Positions 21,681 through 34,400 of a DNA stretch of 62,000 bases are shown piece by piece. Positions within the stretch are counted from its first letter, which is position 1, and every line of letters starts with the position of its first letter. The notes below the pieces were generated by a model, which was given only the letters and a program-made list of their open reading frames with translations, had not been told where the DNA came from and searched no databases. This stretch comes from Branchiostoma floridae (lineage: Eukaryota; Chordata; Leptocardii; Amphioxiformes; Branchiostomatidae): contig NC_049993.1 in assembly GCF_000003815.2 (NCBI RefSeq), forward strand, positions 1,948,645 through 2,010,644, written 5' to 3'. The position numbers and the translations under genes were made by a program.

Positions 21681-22559
21681 AATGTACGGACGGGTGGCAA
21701 GGCGTAGTCTGCGACATCCCCAGACCAGGTGTTTCAGCGACGACGACACCTAGCGACCCTTCTGATATCTACATCTCCTCTAACATCACAATTCAAAGGT
21801 TTCGCTGGTGAAGCCAAATGGATCTGTGACTATATACCATGGTGCTGTGTGCCTACGGTTCTAACTACAAGGAGGGGGGGGGGGGGGCGCATTCACTTGC
21901 AGACATCGATGACAATGGAGAAAGGGTGAAGGGATATGGAGTCATTCTTATGAAATGGATGTTTGTAGAGTCTTCAGAGACCGGCGAGTACAGATACCGC
22001 GCTATGACGGCAACAACCCCTAATCAGTCACCTGTAAGATCAGACCTTTCTCAATGGAGCTCCTGTGATTCTTATTGAGTAAGACACTATAGCTATGACA
22101 TCTCTTCAAAAGGTCAGTGATAGGAGCAAATGCAAATGAATGCTCCCTCCCCCCCTCTCCTCCTCCATGACATGAAAGTTAACATAGTGGGCTAGATCAT
22201 GTGAGGGTATACACTGTTAGATAAATTTGCAAATGTTGTTTTTGTTTTCACAGATGGGTGAAGATGTAAAAGTGGGACTGAGTGCAGACAAGCTTTCGCC
22301 CCCTCCAGAATAATGAATTGTCCGACAAAAACTTGTGAAACAACACGTAGCCGTTGGAGTTATGCGCGCTTTGTGAGATAATGTGCTAACGTAGTGTGAT
22401 TGAATAACGTGAACATAATTAACTACGTACAACGTTGGTTCCTATCTTTGCACCCATTATCTATTTCTACTGATCTGTGTAACAGTTGAACTCTTAACAT
22501 AACTTCAACAAAAATACGTTCATAATGCGTTTGATATTTCAAACGTCACAGCTTTCAAA
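21681..22559. other. No gene seen
   Basis: No supported exon. Runs of G near 21874 and C near 22150 are simple sequence. Confidence 0.45.
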
Positions 22560-23011
22560 TCCATCCAATCGGATACCCATTGATCAATGACAGTACGAAT
22601 GTGATCTCGCTTCGAAAACTAGCAAAACAACCCGTGAACAATGGCTGGTGTCATCACCCAGTACACGGGTGCCCATAGGCACCGATGACTAATTTCGCCG
22701 AAGGTCATTTCCTTATGATAGTCAACACATAAGGCTTTAAAGGCCTCTTTTGGCTACCATTTTTGCTAAATACGAAGTGATTTTTTATTGCTGTTGTAAT
22801 CAAAGTTAGTAAACGCTACCATAAGAACTGGAGTTAATCAGAATATTGGTCATTATCGGACAGAAAGGGGAAATATAAAAACATCACAGAAGCCTGTTTT
22901 GGAGACTATCCTCAATTATCTTTGCTTCGTGATAGGGCGAAGTGTGTCGAACTACTTTTGCCGATCACCCCGTCTGAGACGGTCAGAAGTTTGGTAGCCA
23001 GAGTTGCCACC

Positions 23012-23016
23012 ATGCG
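23012..23016 (+). CDS. Alternative first coding exon, copy A (ATGCG)
   Basis: GTTGCCACC precedes ATGCG, which is followed at once by the donor GTGAGTACC. A five-base coding part (phase 2) joins in frame to the signal-peptide exon at 33988, giving Met-Arg-Val. Kozak context is good (purine at -3). Confidence 0.55.
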
Positions 23017-24630
23017 GTGAGTACCAAAGAGTACCGTATGTTGTTCAAGAAGTCAGTTTTACACGGCTTTTATTAAAAAAAAGTATTTTGTGTATAGATA
23101 ATGTGAGATAATTGGTCAGTTACAAAATTTGGCGGTGACAAAATATTGGTGAGCTCGCGTCGGCGGCTAGCTCACGGCCCCTTGGATTCTGACTGAGCAA
23201 TAATTACTTCTCGGGTTGCTTTTAGCAAATGTCACGGGTATCTTAACAAATAAATCCATTTAATCTTCTTATTCATGGTGCTAAATTGCGGTACGTATCG
23301 GTAAACGCCTTGCTACTGATCAAAATATGTTGGAATAGTTTGAAACTTTACCGCACTATATATTGATTAAATGGCTTGTTTATTTGACGCATAGTTTGTG
23401 TAACGTGTGCAGGACAGAATTTAAAACATATTTGTACGAAAAAAAGTTCATGTGTAACTCCTATATACAAGCCAGTGCTCGCGAGGTTGTCGTGGAGTAA
23501 AATAATTCTCCCCAAAGTCTTTCTCGGGCTGGCCACCGCTTTCCAAATCCCACGTAAATTTTAGACCAATTAGTACACAACCTTTAATTTTACAGAAAGG
23601 TAATTGTATGGAAAATAGGAGAAAATTCAGAGAAGTTGTCCATAACCGACAAAGACAACCATAAAGTTACGTGCGCTTGATTTCATGAGATAATTTGCCA
23701 ATATGGTATGACAGGATTACTTACATGTCATAACTACGTACGGATTATCTCGTACGGTGATAAAATATTGTATCGTAGGTTGGTCAAGGTGTGTAGCTGG
23801 CCAAGAAGTTTCCATTTGCCACCGTATAACTTAATAGCTCTGAAAACTTTGAGAAAAATCTGTTAACAGTGGCAGTTGTCATGCCCCAGCCACTGACCAG
23901 TGAGTAACAGCCCCTGGGGGTTGTTGGGTAAATCTCGTCAAGGTAAACAAAGCAGGCTTTGAATGGGATTTTCCAACTGCTGTTGTTCGCTTTACTTCTG
24001 AACTTGCGTACTTATTCTTCTTAAAGACGACGTTTATCAGAAAAGAGGTAGTTATCTGACATACCAAAACTACACACGCAATGTGAAAACGACCAAGAAG
24101 CTTGGTTTGGAATCTTGTTTTTCACTCATTATTTACTTCTAATATCTGAGTTTTTCTCCTTCTTTAGTTTGACAAAAGAAAATGTATTCCTAATTCTTGA
24201 AGACCACACTGGTTTAGAAATCTGCTGAATCGAAACTTTATTCAACTCTTAAAACAGGCCCAAAAATCTGTAAACAATCCCAGGTGTCATGACCCTGTCC
24301 CGAGGTGCCCTTGGGCAATGATGACTAATTTTGCCGATGGTTTTTTCCTTATGAGAGTAAACATTTCAGACTTTGAAGGGCCTTTTTTTCTGCTATTTAT
24401 GCTAAAAATGGATCGATTTTTAATTGCTGTCGTACGCACGATTAGAAAACGCAGTGATCACAACAAACCTTTTTTTTCCAGAATATAGTTAGTTTTCGGA
24501 CAGAAAGTGACGATAGGAAAACGTCACAGAAGCCTGTTTTGGAGACTATCCTGATAGCGAAGTACGTTGATCATTTCTGTGTAACAACCAGTCTGAGACG
24601 GTAGGGAATTTGGTAGCTAGAGTTGCCACC

Positions 24631-24635
24631 ATGCG
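24631..24635 (+). CDS. Alternative first coding exon, copy B (ATGCG)
   Basis: GTTGCCACC-ATGCG-GTGAGTACG, identical over the functional core to copy A. It has an intact start and donor in the second tandem unit. Confidence 0.55.
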
Positions 24636-26581
24636 GTGAGTACGCAAAAGCTTTTATTGTAATGTCGTTACAGAAGTAAGTTTTACATGGCTCTCAAAAA
24701 ACAGATTGTTATGTAAATGTTATGTGAGATATTTTGATCAGTTAGAAAATTGTCGGTGGAAATATATTGGCGAGCTCGCGTCGGTGGCCAGCTCACGCCC
24801 CCTCGAAGTGTGACTGAGCACTCCAGGAAAAACTACTCCTCGGGTTGCTTTTAGCAAATGTCACGGATATCTCAACATGTTATAAAACCATTTCACCTTC
24901 TTATTCATGGAGCTAAAATGCGGTACGTATCGGTAATCTCCTTGCTACTTATCAATAGTTGTTGGGATATTGTGAAACATTGCCGTGCTATATCTTGATT
25001 AAATCCCTTGTTTTCTTGACGCCTAGTTTGTCTCGGAACAGGACCTAAAAAATATTAGTACAAAATGTAAGGGTGGGTTCACACATGCGTATATATTCAA
25101 GTCCGTTTGCGGTGCGTGTGAAGCTCTTAGTCTTACCAGGCTCCACAGGTCGCGGGGAAAATAGTACAAGTTGGACAAATATAGATACATAACATAACAG
25201 ATGAGTTAGCTGATTGAGAAGTATGGTTAGAGACCCAGCTAACTCGTCTGACATGTTACCTGTTTACGTTTGTCCAGTTTCTATTATTTTTCCAACGACC
25301 TGTTGGGCCTGGTGGATGTTAATACTCCCATGCGTGCCTCATACGGACTGAAATATATAGTTACGCAGGTGTGACCCCACCTTTAGTTCGTTTGAAGTCG
25401 CCTCTATGCAAGACTACGCGCGCGGTTGATTATAAAATTCACCCGACAATCTTTCTTGGCTTGGCCACCGCTTTGTAAATTCCACGTAAACTTTAGACCA
25501 ATAAGTAAACTAATTTAAACTTTACAGATAGGTAAATATCTGGAAAATGGGGAAAATTCCAGAGAAGTTTTCGATAACAGACAAAGAAAACCATAAAGTT
25601 ACGTGCGCTTGATTTCATGAGATAATTTGCCAATATGGTATGACAGGATTACTTACATGTCATAACTACCTACGGATTATCTCGTCCGGTGATACAATAT
25701 TGTATCGTAGGCTGGTCAAGGTGTGTAGCTGGTCAATAAGTTTCCATTTGCCACTGTATAACTTAAAAGCTCTGAAAACTTTGAGAAAAATCTGTTAACA
25801 GTGGCAGTTGTCATGCCCCAGCCACTGACCAGTGAGTAACAGCCCCTGGGGGTTGTTGGGTAAATCTCGTCAAGGTAAACAAAGCAGGCTTTGAATGGGA
25901 TTTTCCAACTGCTGTTGTTCGCATTACTTCTGAACTTGCGTACTTATTCTTCTTAAAGACGACGTTTATCAGAAAAGAGGTAGTTATCTGACATACCAAA
26001 ACTACACACGCAATGTGAAAACGACCAAGAAGCTTGGTTTGGAATCTTGTTTTTCACTCATTATTTACTTCTAATATCTGAGTTTTTCTCCTTCTTTAGT
26101 TTGACAAAAGAAAATGTATTCCTAATCCTTGAAGACCACACTGGTTTAGAAATCTGCTGAATCGAAATTTTATTCAACTCTTACAACAGGCCCAAAAATC
26201 TGTAAACAATCCCAGGTGTCATGACCCTGTCCCGAGGTGCCTTTGGGCAATGATGACTAATTTTGCCGATGGTTTTTTTCCTTATGAGAGTAAACATTTC
26301 AGACCTTGAAGGGCCTTTTTTTCTGCTATTTATGCTGAAAATGGATCGATTTTTTATTGCTGTCGTACGCACGATTAGAAATCGCAGTGATCACAACAAA
26401 CTTTTTTTCCAGAATATAGTTAGTTTTCGGACAGAAAGTGACGATAGGAAAACGTCACAGAAGCCTGTTTTGGAGACTATCCTGAATTAAATTTGCTTCG
26501 TGATAGGGCGAAGTACGTTGATCATTTCTGTGTAACAACCAGTCTGAGACGGTAGGGAATTTGGTAGCTGGAGTTACCACC

Positions 26582-26586
26582 ATCCG
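26582..26586 (+). pseudogene. First-exon copy C, start codon lost (ATCCG)
   Basis: The equivalent site reads GTTACCACC-ATCCG-GTGAGTACG. The donor is intact but the initiator ATG is ATC, so a transcript from this unit would lack the standard start. Confidence 0.6.
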
Positions 26587-27249
26587 GTGAGTACGCAAAA
26601 GCTTTTATTGTAATGTCGTTACAGAAGTAAGTTTTACGGCTCACAAAAAACAGTCTGTTATGTAAATGTTATGTGAGATATTTTGATCAGTTAGAAAATT
26701 GTCGGTGGAAAAATATTGGCGAGCTCGCGTCGGAGGCCAGCTCACGCCCCCTCGAAGTGTGACTGAGCACTCCAGGAAAAACTACTCCTCGGGTTGCTTT
26801 TAGCAAATGTCACGGGTATCTCAACATGTTATAAAACCATTTCACCTTCTTATTCATGGAGCTAAAATGCGGTACGTATCGGTAATCACCTTGCTACGTA
26901 TCAATAGTTGTTGGGATATTGTGAAACATTGCCGTACTATATCTCGATTAAATCGCTTGTTTTCTTGACGCCTAGTTTGTCTCGGAACAGGACCTAAAAA
27001 TATTAGTACAAAATGTAAAGGTGGGTTCACACATGCGTATATATTCAAGTCCGTTTGAGGTGCGTATGAAGCTCTTAGTCTCTACCAGGCTCCACAGGTC
27101 GCGGGGAAAATAGTACAATTTGGACAAATATAGATACATAACATAACAGATGAGTTAGCTGATTGAGAAGTATGGTTAGAGACCCAGCTAACTCGTCTGA
27201 CATGTTACCTGTTTACGTTTGTCCAGTTTCTATTATTTTCCAACGACCT

Positions 27250-27292
27250 GTGGGGCCTGATGGACCTGTGGGGCCTGGTGGGGCCTGGTGGA
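27250..27292. repeat. Minisatellite, CCTGTGGGG/CCTGGTGGGG
   Basis: Imperfect repeats of ACCTGTGGGGCCTGATGG-type units occur in the third duplication unit only. The second unit has one such word near 25309. It is a local expansion that happens to spell Gly-Pro triplets. Confidence 0.6.
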
Positions 27293-28454
27293 CAACGCGC
27301 GCGGTTGATTATAAAATTCACCCGACAATCTTTCTTGGCTTGGCCACCGCTTTGTAAATTCCACATAAACTTTAGACCAATTAGTAAACTACTTTAAACT
27401 TTACAGGTAGGTAAATATCTGGAAAATGGGGAAAATTCCAGAGAAGTTGTCGATAACAGACAAAGACAACCATAAAGTTACGTGCGCTTGATTTCATGAG
27501 ATAATTTGCCAATATGGTATGACTGGATTACATACATGTCATAACTACGTACGGATTATCTCGTACGGTGATAAAATATTGTATCGTAGGCTGGTCAAGG
27601 TGTTTAGCTGGTCAAGAAGTTTCCATTTGCCAACGTATAACTTAGAAGTTTTGAAAACTTGCATAAAAATCTGTTAACAGTGGCAGTTGTCATGGCCCTG
27701 CCACTGACTAGTGAGTGAGAGCCCCTGAGGTAATGTTGAGTAAATATCGTCAAGGTCACCACAGCACGCTTCACATGGGCTTTTCCAAATCCTTTTTTTC
27801 ATAATACTTTTGAACTTGCGTACTTATTCTTTTCAAAGACGACGTTTATCAGAAAAGAGGTAGTTATCTGACATACCAAAACTACACAGGCGATGTTAAA
27901 ACGACCCAGAAGCTCGGTTTGGAATCTGTTTTTGTAACAATTATTTACTTCTAATATTCTACTTTTTCTCCTACCTTCGACCAAAAAAATCTTTTTTTAA
28001 TCCTTGGAGACCACACTGCTTTAAAAAACTGCTGAATCGTAATTTTATTTAACTGTGAAAACCGGCCCCAAAATCTGTAAACAATGGCAGGTGTGATGAC
28101 ACCTTCCTTAAGTGCCTTTGGGTGATGATGACTAGTTTTGCCGAAGGTCTTTTCCTTACGACAGTCAACATTTCAGGCTTTGAAGGGTCTTTTTCTGTAC
28201 TTTTCTTTTGCTGAATACGCATTGATTTTTTATTGCTGTCGTACGGACGGTTAGCTAACGTTGCCATTAGATCTTGAGTTAATAAAAAAGTTGATCGTTA
28301 TTGGACAGAAAGCGTCAAAACGAAAACATCACCAAAGCCTGTTTTGAGAGTAACCTCAATTAACTTGGCTACGTGATAGGGGAGTGTGTCGTTTCTATTT
28401 TTGCCAATCACTCCGTCTGAGAAGGTCGGAAGTTTGTTAGTTCGAGTAACAACC

Positions 28455-28459
28455 ATGCG
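28455..28459 (+). CDS. Alternative first coding exon, copy D (ATGCG)
   Basis: GTAACAACC-ATGCG-GTGAGTACG. This is the copy nearest the rest of the gene and the most diverged, but start and donor are intact. I used it as the default start of the mosaic gene model. Confidence 0.6.
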
Positions 28460-31400
28460 GTGAGTACGAAATGAGATTTATATAATTACGTTTAAGAACT
28501 TGCACGGCTCCAAAGCTTTCGGTTGTCAATAGGATATTTGGGACATTTGGTAATGGTTATCACACTGGCGAGAAAAGGTAGAAGTTAGCAAAAACGGGCG
28601 ACTGGCACACACACCGTCGGAGCGGGACCGGGAAAATGTCGCTTCAAACATTTAGATACTTATTTTATTCCCACACGTCATAAGCAGCTAGTATATTGGT
28701 CGGTGGCAAGCTTATAAGAAGGACGAGCGTACCCAGTATCCCAGCGAAGTTGGCAAATAGCTTCTTCAAGGAGTTTTTTTTTTTGTTTGTTTCGCACATG
28801 TCGTACTTGGCTATATGCAACGAATTCTTTTATGTCTCTACAAAGACTCTTTTCGTGCGTTTTATTGGGCCCTGTGTGAAAGGATATTTGTGGTGTATTT
28901 GTTTTGTAGCCATTGCATTGAACTTCGGTCGGGTAAAAACCGAGATTTTAGGCAAATGTTACGACCTGTTGACTTAAATGAATGAATATGAGAGTGAATA
29001 TCAAAATATGACAGTCATAATCAGCAATCACTCGTGTTCAAGCATTTATGACATAATGAGGATTCTTGAAAGTGCCAGGGATAATTTTGAGATAGAGGGG
29101 AACATGGCATCGGACGTCACGTCCGCCACCAGAGTCCAAGCCTGACGGTTACCGCTGTCCCCGCCTCGCCCGGGGCCTCTACCCCCCAACCGCCTGATGC
29201 CCTGTCGCCCATGTCCCGTGCCGTTGTGTCTGCAACTTACAGCTTGGCTTTTTTTGTCCGCATGTGCCTCAACGTTTGTGTTTCAGCTTTCAGAATTTCG
29301 CATATATGCACGGTTTTAAGTCAGCATGGTAGCATAGTTGTGATTTGGCTTCCAGTACGATAACGTATTATACACTGTTCTTGTGTGGTTTATGTCCACT
29401 CTGGAAGCTTTTTGTCGAATATTAAGAGACAAGGTATCAGTGCTAGTATCAGGTCTAGTATCGAGGTATCAGTATCAAGGAGCTAGTTCATCTTTATCTT
29501 CGGGGTCACCATATCCGTTGATTTTAAATCAGGCTGTAAAGTCGACGTTTGGTGGTTTCAAACTGTAATGTTTGAAATTTGAAACCACTGTCTGTCAATT
29601 TGATCTTCATAAATGCCTGCTTTTGAGTACAAAGGATATAGAAAGTCGTAGTACTCGAACGAAAATTAATGGTGAGTCATTCTGTTATGTTGGAACAAAG
29701 TTTAAACTTTTTGCAACAGATGGACTACGTGCATTGGTGACAGGCACCTATGGCGGTTGGCATATGACATGGGGCAATAGGAATGTGGTACAACAGCGCG
29801 CCAGGTGCACAAGGCCCGTGCAATGTGCTATTTTTAACTGTCACTTGAAGGCCACTGTAGCGCATCTATCACTTGGGTGTTATTTTGTTTCTGTACGAAC
29901 CATTGTCCTGCAGTTAAATAGTGTAAATGCATTTAAGTTCGCGGGGATTTCATTTCGCAGTATCGGGAAAAAGGTCTTTTAGCGGTGGTTTTAAGTTCTA
30001 ATGTTTCAATGTTTTAATGTATTAGAAAATGGCGCGGTCGTTTTGGGCAGAGAGTTGGTCCAAATTTTGGCCAGGTGGTCGTTGTGAAGAAGTATCTTAA
30101 TGCTTACGTCAATGGGGAAAATTTTCGGGACCTAGAAAAATCGGTCGTAATGAACAGGTGGTCGCTAAGAACAGTTGGTCACTTGGGTAGGTTTGACTGT
30201 ATTTTGATTTCATGATGGTCGTTGACCTTACCCGGGCTACTAGCCGACCAAGACTTGCGATTGGCTGGGAACAGTCTGACCTGTTTTAGGTCACGCCTGT
30301 CATTTACCGACAACCATACCTCAACCAGTTCTCAACCATTTATTGCCTTACTCCTAACAGAGCTCCAAATACAATCTAACCTATTGAAAACGACCTCTAG
30401 TCATAGACTTCAGAGTCTCTCTTGTGTGATTCCCAACTGGTTGACAACGTTTTTCATAATTGTATTGGACACAACCAGCGATTTATAAATGTGAAATAAT
30501 TCTATAACAATAATGAAAACTTGTCCGTACTTCTATATTGTGAACAAAATCAGGAGATCAAAAAATGGTCACAGTTGGCTTCAATGCGACTTCCATTGAT
30601 GCTGTGCTTTAAAATCCAATCAGGTTGTGACACTGTCTTAGTTGGTTGGCACATTTCCTAATAGTAGTGTGCAATCTTGGTTGAGAATGAGTCAGCAAAT
30701 ATCTTAATAATGATCCAGAGTGAGTCATGGATAGGCTAAGACTACTTGGGAGTAAGTAGGCAGTAGGTATATCACGGTTTTGACCCTTATCGCACTACTG
30801 ACTTGCTCCCAACCACAAGCCAACCAGTCCAAATTTTTTCCCAAGTCATTCCCGTCCACTCCTGAATGTTTTAAGCCTTTTGAAACTTTCTGCTGGCACA
30901 GCCGACTAGTGGCAAATCGCACCGACCAACTGTCAACCTCATTCGACTTGCCCCAACCGACTGGCAAACACGGTTGGGAGAAAGTTGCGAGTGGTTGGGA
31001 GGCCATGGCTTACCTTAAACCTGGGCTTAAACCACAATGTAAACAAAACGACTCGGCCTTGTGACCACGCCTCCATAATGACAAGATAATTGATACCACG
31101 TGACAAACCGCATGTTTGCAAATGTCAACTCTCCAGTCACTGCGCGGCTGCAGATATATGACAGATCGTCAGAGGGAGCGCTTGAACATTATGTCACTTG
31201 TGCATTTGCCTACTGCTTGCCTAAATACCCAATTACGTATCTTGTCCGACCGGTGAGGGGCCCTCGGGCTTAACGTGATTTTTTATTTTTTTTATTTTTT
31301 TATTAAAGAACATACAAATTACACACACAGTGGTGCCGCACTCAAGCTAAACGCTTATGTTCACGGCACCACTAACAGAATACAATGAACAATACACAAC

Positions 31401-34400
31401 TAAAACACAAAAATACGGGAATCGTCACTATAACAGAGATGAAATACTAGTAAACATATTAATAATACAAATTAACAATACAAATATGATACCAATAATG
31501 AATACAGTATTGGAGTTATAACAAAAGAAAACAATTATACAAAACGTTTGGTTTCTAATAAATACATCTGGGCAATATAAAGTACATTAGCATTGTCAGT
31601 GGAAGAGAGGAGGGGTGAACCCCTAATCAGTAAATTTATAACAGCTGTTTCAGACATGGCATCAGTATTGAGAGTTGAAATATTCAAATTTTTTATCCTG
31701 TCAAATAAAAGTAAACGTTGATTAATATAATTAGGACAGTGTAAAAGGAAGTGAGAAATACTTTCACATCGGCATCCGCAGGCACAGGAAGGGTTATCAA
31801 CTAAGTTACGAACAGATAAACTATAATTTAGGCTATGGGTACTAACACGAAGGCGCGTAAGAAGGACACAGGGGTATCTTGGACCGGAACTAAAATAAGT
31901 TGGAACAACAGGACGTACAGACTTGATTAAGTACGTTTTGAATAAATGGGGGCTCAACGAGCGGATACTTAGATCAAGACAGTTCCATTTCTGAATTGAG
32001 TATGGTACAAAAGATCTTAAAAAACGATTTGTAGTACAAACTGGCATTTGAATGTTTGATTTGTTACGAAGGTTGTATGAAGTTGCCTCAGAAACTGCCG
32101 GTGGTAACAAGTCAGTTAAATACTGACGAGCTTGGCCATTAACAATCTTATAAAATAGAAGAAGAGAATGGACATAACGTCGCTCGGATAGTTTTTCCCA
32201 GCCGAGCTCCTGAAGGACGGAAGAATATGATGACCCCCTCACGGCGCCAGATACCGTAAGGGAGCATTCATATTGCAGCCGCTCGATAAGTCTAGAGTCA
32301 GAATCAGAGCAGCTGTGCCAAACAACATCGGCATATTCTAGAGACGGTCTTATAAAAGTCTTGTAAATATTTTCCAAAATATTGCGAGGCAGCTTAAATT
32401 TTAGGTTTTTAATAATGGATACCTTTTTAAACACCTTCGCAACCATTTGAATGATGTGAGTACTCCATGACATGTTGGACGTTAAAATAACACCGATATA
32501 CTTATGATGTTTCACCGTTTGAATAACTGAATTACCAAGAAAAAGAGGAGGGTGAATTGGTGGAACCTTTTTCTTTGAAAAACAAATTTCTTCTGTTTTG
32601 GATGGGTTAAGTTCCATAAGCCATTTATTGGACCAGGAAAGAATTCGCTGAAGATCGGAGTTAAGTCTTATAGATGTTAGTATGGGATTCTCAACAATAT
32701 CGATCAAGGAGCTATCGTCTGCAAACAAAAAGGGTTGAGTTAATAAATCGTCCAACATGTCGTTAATATATATAAGAAAAAGTAAGGGGCCCAGTACGGA
32801 GCCCGTACTGATTTGCTACAAGGAGTGATTGTACATTTGTATAGTACGAAAATTGCACGACAATCGTATGAAATCAAATGAATGGCACATTCTCTCACTT
32901 GACAACAAATTTTAAACTAAACTACACTATTATAGACTTCATCACATGAGATGAGTGTTATGAGCCGGTGGTAAGGCTATTGATAAATTGTAAATAACTA
33001 GCCGCACACAAGACATTTTGAGGAGCACATGGTTTATTGTGTCCTTTCTCCAGGATTCTAGCACCATAATGAGGTCACAGGATGAGGTCACAGGACTAGT
33101 CTATTTCTAAATTAGGGGGTTTGGGTAGGAGTGATCACATGGTTCTCAGTGGTTCATAACAATGAGACTACAATCGTTGGGTCATTTGGAATAATGGGCT
33201 CAATTTCAGGCGTGGCCCCGTCTGCACCCTGTGGCTCCCGGTTTATTTTGTGGCCAGGCCGGGCAAAAGGTTGCACCCCCACCTAACTCCTTCAGCTTTT
33301 CCCCCTACCCGTTCACCTTTTCCCTTGGACTAAGGAAGTGACTTCCCCTTAATCCCCGCTGTACTTCTTTTGTGCCCCGTCTTTCCTCTTTACCCCCGTG
33401 TAATTCCGCTTTTCCCCCGCCCTTCTGCTTGTCCCCAATGGCCGCCGTCAACCCGAATTGCTCGTAGTCGACATGAAAATCGTTCAGAAAGTAACAATTA
33501 CGGCTGCGCCAGGAAACATGAAATAGCCCATACTCTGGAAAACATTCCTGGCCACCGCTCTTCCTAGTGGTGTTGTACAAATCGCGCTCAATCTTGAGAA
33601 CACTTCTGCAAACTGTGGAGAGAAATTGGTCCTGTGCAGAGAAGCAGCCATCCCCCTTAACCAATCCGAAATAGATGATGTAGATATGGAAGTCATATCC
33701 ATAAGTAATGTTTGAATTACACTTTGACACAGGCTAGAATTTCCTTTGATAAAACACCGTTATATAACTGGGAGGAAGGATATCAGATTATACTAACTGA
33801 CACATTATTTGCACGAGAAAAAGCAAAATAGCAATTATAACTGATTCCTTGTTTAAATTTCATTCTTGGCATATGTTATTTAGTTGAAGGTACGATACAT
33901 CATGTACATATTATGTTTATGTATAGTCTACAAATGCTTAGAATGTAAAATAAGGTTTTAGGTATCTGAACCCTTTTCTTGTTTTAGGGTCACCGTTTGG
34001 ATTCCCCTTTGTCTCATCATTGTGCTCTATGTGGGTAGTGTCGACGGAGTAAGCAGTAAGTAGAGATTGTTATTTTTTATTGTGTAGGAGAATATTTCAC
34101 CTACTTGTGCAAACTATCTGGGTTCAACTGATAATATATGTGGCAACATTATAAACTTTTTCTCCACTCATCCATGTGTAGCATACCAAAAGTCTGAATT
34201 TTTGGTTGCTTAGATAAATAGTTGTACACTACAATTATCCGTTCATTGTGGCGTGGAGGTATACGTGTTTTAGGTGGATAAGACTATCACGTGTATCCCT
34301 ACTGTAAAACTTTTTATTTGCATATTTGATACAAACTGTTGTCGATTCAGAGACAACAATGTAGGGAATGATTGGATAATAAATAAAAGGTATATACCTC

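Larger units (their letters stand above)
22560..28510 (+). repeat. Tandem segmental duplication of promoter/first-exon unit
   Basis: Four copies of one unit lie head to tail, spaced 1619, 1951 and 1873 bp when measured from the first-exon ATG (or its equivalent). The middle copies are nearly identical: 23879-24240 matches 25811-26170 almost base for base, with an offset of 1932. The outer copies are more diverged. Each unit carries the same order of blocks: a CCGATGG/CGAAGGT...TTTTCCTTA block, GGACAGAAAG, CAGAAGCCTGTTTTG or its close variant, GTCTGAGA.GGT, the ATG-donor motif, then (except in the last, shortened unit) GCGAGCTCGCGTCGG and a TTATTCATGG block. This is most simply read as repeated duplication of the 5' end of the downstream mosaic gene. 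Confidence 0.85.

Noticed and set aside
23879-24067. 62-codon minus-strand frame repeated at 25811-25999
   Set aside because: It recurs only because the DNA unit is duplicated. The third unit has diverged and the frame shows no domain or selection-like pattern.
29572-29982. 136-codon plus-strand frame
   Set aside because: No domain, no splice context, and its end runs into a MITE copy.
30725-31064. Overlapping ~93-codon frames on both strands
   Set aside because: They result from CCAAC/GTTGG-rich inverted sequence and lack domains.
33305-33730. 141-codon minus-strand frame
   Set aside because: Half of it is C/T-rich low-complexity DNA; no recognisable motif.
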